From contig NZ_BCYY01000002.1 of assembly GCF_001598435.1 (NCBI RefSeq), positions 372,001 through 436,000 of the forward strand: a stretch of 64,000 nt of DNA, read 5' to 3'. The notes under the pieces were generated by a model. That model was not told the DNA's origin, did no database searches, and worked only from the letters and a program-made list of their open reading frames with translations. Shown piece after piece: positions 35,195 through 43,922 of this stretch (within the stretch, counting starts at the first letter, position 1; each line of letters begins with the position of its first letter). The DNA comes from Sphingomonas pituitosa NBRC 102491. Its GTDB lineage: Bacteria; Pseudomonadota; Alphaproteobacteria; Sphingomonadales; Sphingomonadaceae. The translations under genes and the position numbers were made by a program.

Positions 35195-36394
35195 ATGGTT
35201 AGCGACGTTTATAAGCAGAACCCGGCAATGCCGGTGGCGGAGTGCGGAACGATGGTCGGGCGTTGGACGGAAACGGAAGCCAAGGCGTGGTTCGCACGCC
35301 AGCCCTGGGCGATGGGCTGCAACTTCACGCCTTCCAACGCGATCAACCAGCTGGAGATGTGGCAAGCGGAAACGTTCGACATCGAGGCGATCCGCGCCGA
35401 ACTGGCGCTGGCGGCGCACGTCGGCATGAACGCGGTGCGCGTGTATCTGCACGATCTGCTCTGGGCCGAGGATCCGGACGGTTTCCTCGCGCGCATCGAC
35501 ACGATGCTGGCGGTGGCGGACGGCTATGGCATCCGGGTGATGCTCGTGCTGTTCGATTCCTGCTGGCACCCCGATCCCGCGCTGGGCCCGCAGCCGGCGC
35601 CGAAGCCGGGCGTGCACAATTCCGGCTGGGTGCAGTCGCCCGGCATTCCGGCGCTGCGCGACCTTGGCCAGCGGCCGCGGCTGGAGGGCTATATCAAGGG
35701 CGTGGTCGGCCGCTTCCGCAACGATCGCCGGGTGCTCGCCTGGGATATCTGGAACGAACCGGACAATGGACCGGAGGTTTCGCTGTGCGACGCGGGCGAA
35801 CTGAACGCCAAGGCCGATCTCGTCCTGCCGCTGCTGGTCGAGGCCTTCACCTGGGCGCGCAGCATGCGGCCGGTGCAGCCGCTCACCAGCGGCATCTGGC
35901 TGGGCGACTGGTCCTCGCCCGACCTGCTGACGCCGCTGCAGCAGGCGCAGACCGGCCTTTCGGACGTGATCTCGTTCCACAATTACGGCACGGCCGAGGA
36001 CTTTGCCCAGCGCATCGACTGGCTGGCGGTATTCAACCGGCCGATGTGGTGCACCGAATTCATGGCACGCCCGGCGGGCAGCACGTTCGAGGCGATCCTG
36101 CCGGTGGCAAAGGCGAAGAATGTCGGCGCCTTCTGCTGGGGCCTGGTGCGCGGCAAGACACAGACGCACCTGCCGTGGGCGGCTTGGGAAAACCCGAACC
36201 TGGCGGGCCTGAAGGACAAGTGGTTCCACGACATCTTCGACGTCGGCGGCGTCCCCTATGACGATACCGAGGTCGAGTTCCTCCGCCTGCTCAGCACGCT
36301 GGACGACAAGGCGCCGCATTGGCCGATCATCGCGGTAGAGGCCGGCAAGGACCTCGATCCCGCCAAGCCGGACGACGACGCGCAGGCGGCCTGA
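35195..36394 (+). CDS. Cytoplasmic clan GH-A glycosidase (GH5/cellulase-like)
   Basis: A 399-residue TIM-barrel glycosidase with the clan GH-A residues in place: acid/base E188 in WDIWNEPDNG, H262 in SFHNYG, and nucleophile E288 in MWCTEFMARP. No signal peptide, so it works inside the cell, unlike most cellulases. Three starts are possible: ATG 35195, ATG 35228 and an ATG near 35252 preceded by GGAG; the conserved part begins at about residue 22 (GRWTETEAKAWFARQPWAMG). Divergent from the GH1-RmlD fusion and convergent with the glycosyltransferase-UGM fusion. Substrate not predictable. Confidence 0.85.
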   Translation: MVSDVYKQNPAMPVAECGTMVGRWTETEAKAWFARQPWAMGCNFTPSNAINQLEMWQAETFDIEAIRAELALAAHVGMNAVRVYLHDLLWAEDPDGFLARIDTMLAVADGYGIRVMLVLFDSCWHPDPALGPQPAPKPGVHNSGWVQSPGIPALRDLGQRPRLEGYIKGVVGRFRNDRRVLAWDIWNEPDNGPEVSLCDAGELNAKADLVLPLLVEAFTWARSMRPVQPLTSGIWLGDWSSPDLLTPLQQAQTGLSDVISFHNYGTAEDFAQRIDWLAVFNRPMWCTEFMARPAGSTFEAILPVAKAKNVGAFCWGLVRGKTQTHLPWAAWENPNLAGLKDKWFHDIFDVGGVPYDDTEVEFLRLLSTLDDKAPHWPIIAVEAGKDLDPAKPDDDAQAA

Positions 36395-36415
36395 GCCCTG
36401 CTGCCTGCTGCCAAG

Positions 36416-36439
36416 CCCCCTCCCGCGCACGGGAGGGGG
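36416..36439. terminator. Bidirectional hairpin between convergent genes
   Basis: Perfect 10-bp stem CCCCCTCCCG/CGGGAGGGGG with a CGCA loop, centred between the GH-A glycosidase stop and the end of the opposing mutase fusion. No T-run on either side. Confidence 0.5.
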
Positions 36440-36450
36440 ACGGAGAAACG

Positions 36451-38757
36451 TCACTCCGCCAGCGCCGCCGCCTTCGCGGGTGCGGCCTCGCGCTCCTCGG
36501 CGACATGGCGGCGGTAGGTGGCGAGGGCCTGCCCGACGACCTGGTCCATGTTATAGTAGCGATAGGTGGCGAGCCGACCGACGAACAGCACGCCGCTGGT
36601 CGCTTCGGCGAGCGCCTCGTAGCTCTTGAACAACGCCTGATTCTCGGGCCGCGGGATCGGGTAATAGGGGTCCCCTTCCGCACTCGGATATTCGTAGGTC
36701 AGGCTCGTGTTCGCGGCCTGCTGCCCGGTGAGATGCTTGTACTCGGTCACGCGCGTGTACGGCACCGCCTCGTCGGGATAGTTCACCACCGCCACCGGCT
36801 GCGCCCACTCGCGATCCTCGTGGACATGCTCGAAGCGCAGCGAGCGGTAGGGCAGCTTGCCGAAGCGGAAGTCGAAATACTCGTCGATCGGCCCGGTATA
36901 GACGATCTGGTCGAAGCTGAACCGTCGCTTCGCCTCTTCGAAAGTGACGCCCAGTTCGAGGTCGATGTTGGGATGGTCCAGCATCTTCGCGAACATGGCG
37001 GTGAAGCCGTCGCGCGGCATCGCCTGGAAGCGATCGGTGAAGTAGCGGTCGTCGGTGTTGGTGCGGGTCGGCACGCGCGCGGTGACGCTCTTATCGAGCT
37101 CCGACGGGTCGATCCCCCATTGCTTGCGCGTATAGCCGCGGAAGAAGGTCTCGTAGAGCTCACGGCCCACGGCCGAGATCACGACATCCTCGGAGCTGCG
37201 GATCACCGTCACCGGCTCCGCGCGCGCCGCCAGAAAGGCAGCCGCCGCCTCCTCGGTTTCCAGCGCGAGGCCGAACAGCGTGTTCAGCGTCGTCCGGTTG
37301 ATCGGGATCGGCACCAGCTGCCCGCGCACTTCCGCCAGCACCCGGTGCTCATAGGGGCGCCATTCGGTGAAGCGCGACAGATAGTCGAAGATGTCCGCGC
37401 TGTTGGTGTGGAAGATGTGCGGCCCATATTGGTGGATCAGGATGCCGGCCGCATCCTTGTGGTCGAACGCGTTGCCCGCGATGTGCGGCCGCTTGTCGAT
37501 CACCAGCACGCGCTTGCCCGCATCGGCGGCAAGGCGCTCGGCCATTACCGATCCGGCAAAGCCCGCGCCGACCACGAGATAGTCGTAATGGGTGTTCCGG
37601 ACGGGCTTGAGCAACGGCTTGTCGGGTTCGGCGACCTGCAGGATCAGCCCCAGCATGCGCGCCGCCACCTGATCCCAGCTCTGCTCTGCAAGCAGCGCAT
37701 CTGCCTCCGCGCGCCAGGCGTCGCCCTGCGCGCGAAGCGCCAGCGCCTGATTGCAGGCTTCGAGGAAGGCCTCCGCGCCCTCGGCCACGAACACGCCGGC
37801 AACGCCGCCATAATGGCGGATCACGTCAACGATCGGCGTGGAGACGACCGGCAGGCCCGCCGCGAGATATTCGGGGGTCTTGGTAGGGCTGATGAAGCGG
37901 GTCGCCTCGTTGATTGCGAACGGCATCAACGCGACGTCCCAGCCGCCGGCATAGAGCGGCAGCTCGGCATAGCCCTTGCCGCCAAGCCAGGCGATGTTCG
38001 GGCGCTGCGGAAGTTCGGCAGGATCGATCTTCACGACCGGCCCGACCATCACGATCGTCCAGTCCGGCCGCGCATCGGCGAGCGCGGCGATCAGTGCCAG
38101 ATCCATCCGCTCGTCGATGACGCCGTAGAAGCCCAGGCGCGGCCGTGGCAGTCCCGCCTGGTCGGCCGCATCCTGCACCAGAGCGCGCCCCTGCGCGAAA
38201 TGCGCGGTGTCGACGCTCGATGGAAATGGGTGGACGGAGCCATGGCTTTCGCGCTTCGCTTCGTACAGGCTGTAGCCGCCGGTGAAGATCAGGTCGGCCA
38301 GCCCGAACAGTTCCTGCTCCAGCGACATCAGCTCGGGCGGCGCAAAGCGGAAGTTCTTCAGTTCATCCATGCAGTCGTAGACGGTGCACGACGCATCGAG
38401 ATGCCGCGAGAAGGGCAGCATCATCGGGGTATAGTACCAGCGGATCAGCCGCTCGCCGATGCCCGCGACATGATCGTCGAGCAGTGCCCGCAGCGCCGCA
38501 TCCCGCGCCTGTTCCTGAAGATCGCCGGGCAGATGCGGCACCGCCACCGTCACGCCCGCCTCTTCCTCGCGCAGTTCCAGCCAGGGGGTGGGACTGGCGT
38601 CCTCGATCGGCTCCTCCCAGAACAGCACATCCATGTTGCGGGCGAACCGCATCATGAGATGCTGTGGTCGCTGAAAGACGAAGTTCCAGCGAAGGTGCGA
38701 GAAGCAGATCAACGCAAAGTTGCTGCTAGGGCGATCATTGGCGGCGTGTAGGGTCAA
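36451..38757 (-). CDS. glf: Fusion of a glycosyltransferase and UDP-galactopyranose mutase
   Basis: A 768-residue bifunctional protein. The first 375 residues look like a GT-B glycosyltransferase: N-terminal HLRWNFVFQRPQHLM, GFYGVIDERMDL before the second Rossmann fold, and the donor-site run FISPTKTPEYLAAGLPVVST. From about 390 to the end is a full UDP-galactopyranose mutase: FAD motif GAGFAG (397-402), GPHIFHTN, VPIPINRTTLN, and the C-terminal GRLATYRYYNMDQVVGQAL. The mutase makes UDP-galactofuranose; the fused transferase may use it. Only TTG starts are available; 38757 has GGGGA upstream, 38799 would add 14 residues. Cytoplasmic. Confidence 0.9.
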   Translation of the reverse strand: MTLHAANDRPSSNFALICFSHLRWNFVFQRPQHLMMRFARNMDVLFWEEPIEDASPTPWLELREEEAGVTVAVPHLPGDLQEQARDAALRALLDDHVAGIGERLIRWYYTPMMLPFSRHLDASCTVYDCMDELKNFRFAPPELMSLEQELFGLADLIFTGGYSLYEAKRESHGSVHPFPSSVDTAHFAQGRALVQDAADQAGLPRPRLGFYGVIDERMDLALIAALADARPDWTIVMVGPVVKIDPAELPQRPNIAWLGGKGYAELPLYAGGWDVALMPFAINEATRFISPTKTPEYLAAGLPVVSTPIVDVIRHYGGVAGVFVAEGAEAFLEACNQALALRAQGDAWRAEADALLAEQSWDQVAARMLGLILQVAEPDKPLLKPVRNTHYDYLVVGAGFAGSVMAERLAADAGKRVLVIDKRPHIAGNAFDHKDAAGILIHQYGPHIFHTNSADIFDYLSRFTEWRPYEHRVLAEVRGQLVPIPINRTTLNTLFGLALETEEAAAAFLAARAEPVTVIRSSEDVVISAVGRELYETFFRGYTRKQWGIDPSELDKSVTARVPTRTNTDDRYFTDRFQAMPRDGFTAMFAKMLDHPNIDLELGVTFEEAKRRFSFDQIVYTGPIDEYFDFRFGKLPYRSLRFEHVHEDREWAQPVAVVNYPDEAVPYTRVTEYKHLTGQQAANTSLTYEYPSAEGDPYYPIPRPENQALFKSYEALAEATSGVLFVGRLATYRYYNMDQVVGQALATYRRHVAEEREAAPAKAAALAE

Positions 38758-38923
38758 GGATGGTTTCCCCGTTGCGTTCAACAGAGAGAACCCGTGCAAG
38801 CTTCACGCCGTTCCATGACAGGGCAAACAATTCTTTTGAAACCACCATGATGCAAGTTAATGCACCGGCTTCCAGTTTGCGCATCGGCAAGCGGGCAGTG
38901 CCGTTGCACCGCCCGCCGCCATG

Positions 38924-39622
38924 TCACGCCGCGTCGACCATCACGATTTCGCTGTCTTCGATCGCGGTGATCTTCACGATTTCCACGTCCTTGATCGCGG
39001 CGCCGTCCCGGGCATTGATGCGCGTGCCGTCGATCTCCACGGCGCCGGTTGCAGGCACCAGATAGGCGCGGCGATCGCTGCCAAGCACATATTCCGCGCT
39101 CTCGCCCGCACGGAGACTGGCTCCCACCACCCGCGCATCGGTACGGATCGGCAAGGCGTCGCCATCGCCTTCGAAGCCGCTCGCCAGCACCACGAACTGG
39201 CCGGCCCGGTCGGTCTTCGGGAAGGGCCGCGTGCCCCAGCTCGGCTTCTCCCCACCGAGGGTCGGCTGGATCCAGATCTGGAAGATGCGGGTGGTCTCGT
39301 CCTCGCGATTATACTCGGAATGCGCGATGCCGGTGCCTGCCGACATCACCTGCACGTCGCCCGCGACGGTGCGGCCGTGGTTGCCGAGATTGTCCTGGTG
39401 GGTGATCGCGCCTTCACGGACATAGGTGATGATCTCCATGTCGCGGTGCGGGTGCGGCGGAAAGCCGGTTTGCGGCGCGATGGTGTCGTCGTTCCACACG
39501 CGCAGATTGCCCCAGCTGGTGCGGGCCGGATCATAATAGTTGGCGAAGGAGAAATGGTGCTTTGCGTCAAGCCAGCCATGATTGGCGCCGCCAAGGCTGG
39601 AAAAGGGACGAAGTTCGATCAT
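38924..39622 (-). CDS. Pirin family protein
   Basis: A 232-residue bicupin. The N-terminal cupin keeps the metal ligands H57 and H59 (PPHPHRDMEIITY), H101 and E103 (AHSEYN). Pirins are iron proteins, some with quercetinase activity, others acting as redox-sensing cofactors. ATG at 39622 gives the usual MIELRPFSSLGG start; a longer frame would run into the promoter. Divergent from a LysR-type gene that likely controls it. Cytoplasmic. Confidence 0.93.
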   Translation of the reverse strand: MIELRPFSSLGGANHGWLDAKHHFSFANYYDPARTSWGNLRVWNDDTIAPQTGFPPHPHRDMEIITYVREGAITHQDNLGNHGRTVAGDVQVMSAGTGIAHSEYNREDETTRIFQIWIQPTLGGEKPSWGTRPFPKTDRAGQFVVLASGFEGDGDALPIRTDARVVGASLRAGESAEYVLGSDRRAYLVPATGAVEIDGTRINARDGAAIKDVEIVKITAIEDSEIVMVDAA

Positions 39623-39741
39623 TGTGGGTCTCCCTGTGGGGCGCGCCGGATCGCGGCGCTGCTGTGATGCCCCGGAGATAGGCGGGCTCGACTTCGCCAT
39701 GCAGTCGGATAAGTTTGGCGCAAACGTTCCAGGAAATAGAA

Positions 39742-40671
39742 ATGTCAAACCCGGGCACCCCCACTTTCGATCAGCTCCGCATCTTCCTTGCCGTGGTGGA
39801 CAGCGGCAGCTTCGCGGGGGCGGGGCGGCAGCTGAACCGCGCGGTTTCGGTGATCAGCTACGGCATCGCCAATCTCGAGGCGCAACTGGGCGTGCTGCTG
39901 TTCGATCGCGAGGGCACCAAGAAACCGCGTCTGACCATGGCGGGCGAAGCCGTGCTGGCCGAGGCGCGGACGGTGTCGCAAGGCATCGATGGCTTGCGCG
40001 CCAAGGTGAAGGGGTTGCTCGACGGGCTGGAGGCGGAGGTGAACCTCGCGGTCGACGTGATGCTGCCCACCCGCCGGCTGGGTGAAGTGCTCCGCGCCTT
40101 CCGCGCCGAATTCCCGACGGTGACGCTGCGGCTGCACGTCGAGGCGCTGGGGGCGATCACCAGCCTGGTGCTGGAGGGCAAGGCGGTTCTCGGCCTTTCC
40201 GGGCCGCTGGCGCAGGGCGTCAACGGCATCGAGTGCGAAGCGGCCGGATCGGTGGCGATGGTACCGGTGGCGGCGCCCGACCATCCGCTGGGCCGGATGG
40301 ACCCGATCCCGCCCGGCGCGGGGCGCGACCATGTCCAGCTCGTCCTGTCGGATCGCTCGCCGCTGACCGCCGGCCGCGACTTCGCGGTGATGAGCCCGCG
40401 CACCTGGCGGCTCGCCGATCTCGGCGCCAAGCACGCGCTGCTCCGCGAAGGCATCGGCTGGGGCAACATGCCGCTGCCGCTGATCGAGCCCGATCTGGTC
40501 GCCGGCACGCTGGTGCGGCTGGCGATGCCCGAGAGCCCCGGCGGCATGTACCGCTTCAGCGCGATCTGGCGGCGCGATGCCCCGCCGGGCCCGGCGGCAT
40601 CGTGGCTGCGGACGCGGTTCGTGGAGGTAGGGCGCGAAGATGCGGATCTGGAGGACCTGGGCGAGGTCTAG
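39742..40671 (+). CDS. LysR family transcriptional regulator
   Basis: A 309-residue LysR-type regulator. The winged helix-turn-helix occupies 1-65 (FDQLRIFLAVVDSGSFAGAG, SVISYGIANLEAQLG), then the effector-binding domain with two periplasmic-binding-like halves. The ATG at 39742 has AGGAA 7 bases upstream. It is divergent from the pirin gene with 119 bases between starts, the standard arrangement for a LysR regulator and its target. Effector unknown. Confidence 0.93.
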   Translation: MSNPGTPTFDQLRIFLAVVDSGSFAGAGRQLNRAVSVISYGIANLEAQLGVLLFDREGTKKPRLTMAGEAVLAEARTVSQGIDGLRAKVKGLLDGLEAEVNLAVDVMLPTRRLGEVLRAFRAEFPTVTLRLHVEALGAITSLVLEGKAVLGLSGPLAQGVNGIECEAAGSVAMVPVAAPDHPLGRMDPIPPGAGRDHVQLVLSDRSPLTAGRDFAVMSPRTWRLADLGAKHALLREGIGWGNMPLPLIEPDLVAGTLVRLAMPESPGGMYRFSAIWRRDAPPGPAASWLRTRFVEVGREDADLEDLGEV

Positions 40672-40765
40672 GTCGTGCAGGCTTGCCGCGATGGGGAAGA
40701 CCGGCGGCGGCCTCGCCCCCCACCTTTTCAGCAGGAACCCGGGGACCCGCGCCCATCGCCTTCGG

Positions 40766-41158
40766 TCATAGCGGCGAATCGAAGAAGAAATAATGTTCGA
40801 TCAGCTTGCCGTCTTTCGCCCGCGCGACGTCGACGCCGCTGACGCTGGTTTCGCCCGGGGGACCGCCTTTCCACCGTGCCGTGGCGACGCCGTGATGGCC
40901 GAGGCCCGGCCCGTCGATTTCGAACCGGAACCCGGCCGGCATGTCCGCAAGGACGCCCGCGACAACCTCCGAGATGGCCTGATGGCCGCTGACCGCCCGC
41001 GCCGGTTCGAAAATCGTCGCGTCCGCATGATAGATCGCATCCATCGCGGCAAGACGGACGGCATCATCCCGCTCGTTCCACACGCGCTGGATGCTCGCGT
41101 GCAACAGGTCGACTGCTGAAGGTTCGGACAAAACATGCTCCTGTGCCGACAAGCTCAC
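40766..41158 (-). CDS. SnoaL-like/NTF2-fold protein
   Basis: A 130-residue single-domain protein with the cone fold signature of the SnoaL-like family: N-terminal helices with VWNERDDAVRLAAMDAIY, then DATIFEPARAVSGHQAI and the C-terminal strand KLIEHYFFFDSP. Members are isomerases, hydrolases or binding proteins. GTG start with GAAG 8 bases upstream. A small palindrome lies in the promoter. No partner gene is evident, so the role is open. Confidence 0.82.
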   Translation of the reverse strand: MSLSAQEHVLSEPSAVDLLHASIQRVWNERDDAVRLAAMDAIYHADATIFEPARAVSGHQAISEVVAGVLADMPAGFRFEIDGPGLGHHGVATARWKGGPPGETSVSGVDVARAKDGKLIEHYFFFDSPL

Positions 41159-41194
41159 CCGTTCTTCAGGTGCTGCGCATCTTCTATTTGACGA

Positions 41195-41208
41195 ACTAGC
41201 CGCCTAGT
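41195..41208. promoter_or_regulatory. Short palindrome in the promoter of the SnoaL-like gene
   Basis: ACTAG-CCGC-CTAGT, a 5-bp inverted repeat within TTGACG...CACAAG, between the divergent SnoaL-like and 120-residue secreted protein genes. The spacing fits a MarR/TetR-type operator, but arms this short can occur by chance. Confidence 0.3.
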
Positions 41209-41266
41209 CACAAGTTGCTTTCAAACACTTCCGCGGGCGGATGGAGAAGCGGGGAAGATCGGCGTC

Positions 41267-41629
41267 ATGCACCGGATATGGTTGTTCGCGCTTCTACCGG
41301 GGGTAGCGGCGGCATCGCCGATGCCGCCGCATCAGGCGCCCGCGGTCGCCCGGCAGGAGGGCGGGCAGGAGAGCGACGAAATCGTGGTGACCGGTCCGCG
41401 CCTGCGGGCGACGAAGATCGACTATCGGCGAAAGGGCGCAACCGTCACCCATTGCGGCGCGAGAGACGGCCAGCAGAATCCTGCCTTGGTTTCGGCAACC
41501 TGCAGCTTCGTGGAAGCGTGCGTCTCTCAAGGGCAGCGAACCCCACCCGCACTGTCGGACTGCGTGGAGGCCAGAATTGCCGCTCGGGAAAGGCGATCTG
41601 CCGATCCCGTCGGCGCACGGAACCGCTAG
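41267..41629 (+). CDS. Small secreted cysteine-containing protein
   Basis: A 120-residue protein with a signal peptide (1-16, LPGVAAA). The mature N-terminus carries DEIVVTGPRLR (38-47), a phrase typical of the TonB-box region of sphingomonad receptors, but no plug or barrel follows. Four cysteines (C63, C79, C85, C99) could form two disulfides in the periplasm. I do not know the family. It overlaps tail to tail by four bases with the opposite gene. It could be a stand-alone TonB-interacting protein or a domain shared with receptors. Confidence 0.65.
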   Translation: MHRIWLFALLPGVAAASPMPPHQAPAVARQEGGQESDEIVVTGPRLRATKIDYRRKGATVTHCGARDGQQNPALVSATCSFVEACVSQGQRTPPALSDCVEARIAARERRSADPVGARNR

Positions 41630-42438
41630 AACAGGATCGCCCCGCCGGTCACCAGCCGGAAGTCGGGCGAATGGTGGTTCAGCCCGGCCACCGCCAGCAC
41701 GTCGAACTGCAGCACCTTGGTCGGCCGCCACGCCGTCGACAGCGCCGCCAGCGCGTGGGTTTCATGGCCCTCCGGATCCTGGTCGCGCTCCAGCGAAAAC
41801 TCGGCGGTGGTCGAGACCTGCTCGCTGAACTTGTAGCGCAGGCTGGTGATGCCGCTATAGGCGAAGTGCCGGCCGACACCGCTCTGGTTCGCCGCCGCAT
41901 CGGCTTCGCCGGTGAAGGCGATGGCAACCTTCTCGGTCAGGTTGTACTGCACCGGCACGATCACGCCCGCACCCCAGGTGCCGTCCCCGACCGGATATCT
42001 GCCGGTAGGCGCCGTGACGAAGGCCTCGACACCGGCGGAAAAAGGCTTCCCTTTCTCGCCCGCGAGGTGCTGGCGCACGGCGAAGCGCAGGTCGCCCGTA
42101 CCGCGGATCGTGTCGATCGCGCCGGTCGCCTTGTCCCGCGTCCGATCCTGGCCATAGGCGGTCCAGCCCAGCTGGACCTCGGTCTTCGAGGCAATGCCGA
42201 CCCGCACCAGCAGATCGGATGCGACGATGCGGTCCTCGCGCTGCGATGCCTGGTCGTCCCGCTCCCAATCGAGAAAGGAAGCCTCGACATGGACCCGCCC
42301 GGGCTCGGTCGTGCAGCTGGATCCGCCGATGCTCGGCCGGGTCGGGCAGAAACGCGGATCGTCGTCGTCGGCCAGCGCCGATCCCGCCGCGAGCAACGCC
42401 GCTGCCACCATCCCTGCCTTGAGCGCGCTTCGCCGCAT
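41626..42438 (-). CDS. Outer-membrane beta-barrel protein, phenol-degradation MetA-like transporter family
   Basis: A 270-residue exported protein (signal 1-23, AAGSALA). The mature chain alternates hydrophobic and polar residues as in a small beta barrel and ends in an aromatic (TGGAILF). Motifs VEASFLDWERD, SKTEVQLGWTAYG and GTGDLRFAVRQ fit the Phenol_MetA_deg family of outer-membrane proteins, a label that covers many uncharacterised barrels. Two cysteines near the N-terminus (FCPTRPS, SSCTTEPG) may pair. No catabolic genes are near, so a link to phenol is not supported. Confidence 0.78.
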   Translation of the reverse strand: MRRSALKAGMVAAALLAAGSALADDDDPRFCPTRPSIGGSSCTTEPGRVHVEASFLDWERDDQASQREDRIVASDLLVRVGIASKTEVQLGWTAYGQDRTRDKATGAIDTIRGTGDLRFAVRQHLAGEKGKPFSAGVEAFVTAPTGRYPVGDGTWGAGVIVPVQYNLTEKVAIAFTGEADAAANQSGVGRHFAYSGITSLRYKFSEQVSTTAEFSLERDQDPEGHETHALAALSTAWRPTKVLQFDVLAVAGLNHHSPDFRLVTGGAILF

Positions 42439-42504
42439 ATCGTCCCCCCTGATCGTGATGGGGGCCCAACGAGGCGTGTTACAAATTGTTTCGGCAGGCG
42501 CCGC

Positions 42505-42987
42505 TCAGCGATCCCGGATGGCGTGTTCCAGATCCGCCGCATGGGCGGCCGCCGGCTCGGTGGGCGCCGCTGCATCGGCCAGCTCGGTTTCGACGCGCGC
42601 ACCACCTGTCAGCGTGCGGTGGACCGGGCAGCGATCGGCGATCTCCAGCAGCCGCGCGCGCTGCACGTCGTCGAGGCTGCCCTCGATCTCGATCCGTCGG
42701 GTGAACAGGTCCGCGGGGACCACGCCCGCCTGGCGCTGGTGCCCGGCAAGCGTGCGAATGCCGGTGACCGGCCAGCCTTTCTGCAGCGCATAGACGCGGA
42801 GCGTCATTGTCGTGCACGCCGCCAGCGCCGACGCCAGCATCTGATAGGGCGTGGGTCCGGAGCCCAACCCGCCCACGGACACGGGTTCGTCGAGCATCAG
42901 GGCGACGCCGGCAACCTGTACCGCCACTTGGAACTTGCCTGCGCCCGTATCGCGCGCGATCGCATCCAACGCCAATTCCGTGCTCAT
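42505..42987 (-). CDS. OsmC family peroxiredoxin-like protein, two-cysteine form
   Basis: A 160-residue OsmC/Ohr-fold protein. Both expected cysteines are present: C58 in ALAACTTMTLRVYA and C120 in IADRCPVHRTL. The family reduces organic hydroperoxides with the first cysteine. It has a C-terminal extension of about 25 residues (AAAPTEPAAAHAADLEHA). Its ATG overlaps the stop of the paralogous gene upstream, so both are made together. Cytoplasmic. Confidence 0.9.
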   Translation of the reverse strand: MSTELALDAIARDTGAGKFQVAVQVAGVALMLDEPVSVGGLGSGPTPYQMLASALAACTTMTLRVYALQKGWPVTGIRTLAGHQRQAGVVPADLFTRRIEIEGSLDDVQRARLLEIADRCPVHRTLTGGARVETELADAAAPTEPAAAHAADLEHAIRDR

Positions 42988-43379
42988 GCCGCCTGCTCCG
43001 CCAGTTGGGTCTCGATCGCGATACCCTGCTTCAACGTGAGCGTCACGGGCGTGCGCTCCGCTATTTCGGCCAGACGGGCGCGACCGGCCTCGTCCGGCCC
43101 GGATACGGTCAGCACGCGCTTGATGCGCCGCGTATCGGGCGTGCCGAGGAGGCGCAGGTCGACGTCGAGCCTATCGATCCGCCAGCCCTTGCGATCGGCG
43201 TACATGCGCAGCGTCATCGCCGTGCACGCGCCCAGTGCCGCGAGGAGCAGGTCGTAGGGCGCAGGCCCGGCATCCTGGCCGCCATTGCTCGGCGGTTCGT
43301 CCGCCAGCAACGCGTGGCGACCGGCCTGAAGGCGGGTCTCGAGCAGGTCGGGACCGATATGGGCGGTTGCGTGTGCCAT
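42984..43379 (-). CDS. OsmC family protein lacking the second cysteine
   Basis: A 131-residue paralogue of the next gene downstream. C52 (ALGACTAMTLRMYA) is kept, but the second cysteine position reads T110 (IAERTPVTLTL). It may therefore be unable to form the intramolecular disulfide, or use a partner thiol such as that of the adjacent two-cysteine paralogue. ATG start, coupled to the neighbour by a four-base overlap; 12 bases separate it from the gene upstream. Mechanism is inferred. Confidence 0.9.
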   Translation of the reverse strand: MAHATAHIGPDLLETRLQAGRHALLADEPPSNGGQDAGPAPYDLLLAALGACTAMTLRMYADRKGWRIDRLDVDLRLLGTPDTRRIKRVLTVSGPDEAGRARLAEIAERTPVTLTLKQGIAIETQLAEQAA

Positions 43380-43391
43380 GGCCGTTGCGCC

Positions 43392-43706
43392 TCAGATCGC
43401 CAGCAGCGCGATCGCTTCGATCTGCGCGGGGTTGAAGCCATGATCGGCGAGCACCGGGGCGAGATCCGCCGCGGGCTTGCGTTGCCGCCGGGTGGTGCAG
43501 ACGAACTGGCGAATCGCCTCCAGCCGGGGATCGGCGAGCGGTGTCAGCCGGCGGGATCCGAACAGCGTATCGGCAATGCGGCCCAGCATAGAGGACCGTG
43601 CCGAGACGGAAACAGCCGCGCAGCCGCAAGCAGCCGCATCCTGGAACGCGACGGAAACCGCTGCCCATTCGGTCCTGCTCAGTTCGGGCGTTGTGAGACG
43701 ATCCAT
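43392..43706 (-). CDS. Hypothetical 104-residue protein
   Basis: First gene of a three-gene operon with the OsmC pair. Residues 1-45 are mixed with C27 and C29 (ACGCAAVSV), and the C-terminal half is basic and helical (RLEAIRQFVCTTRRQRKPAA, then FNPAQIEAIALLAI, a helix that resembles a UBA-like or winged-helix end). No signal peptide or membrane segment. I do not recognise a family. The cysteines and operon suggest a role in thiol or peroxide stress, by inference only. Confidence 0.6.
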   Translation of the reverse strand: MDRLTTPELSRTEWAAVSVAFQDAAACGCAAVSVSARSSMLGRIADTLFGSRRLTPLADPRLEAIRQFVCTTRRQRKPAADLAPVLADHGFNPAQIEAIALLAI

Positions 43707-43922
43707 CGAAACCTCCTGTGTTCGGCGCTTGGTACCGTACGGCAGCTGTTCGGATCAGCGGGATAGTCTTGGCGGTTTCGTTCGAGATTCTCGGAAAGCT
43801 GCTTTTCCATTTCATCGAACGTTTCGCGCGGAATTATTCCACTCCCCGGACGCCGACCGACAGCGCATTTCTCCGTCACGAGGCGAGGCAGATTGGTCCC
43901 CGCCATCCTCTGGAGACACATC

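Noticed and set aside
39623..39741. Pirin/LysR divergent pair as a new regulatory system
   Set aside because: This arrangement is common and the promoter shows no special symmetry beyond normal LysR sites.
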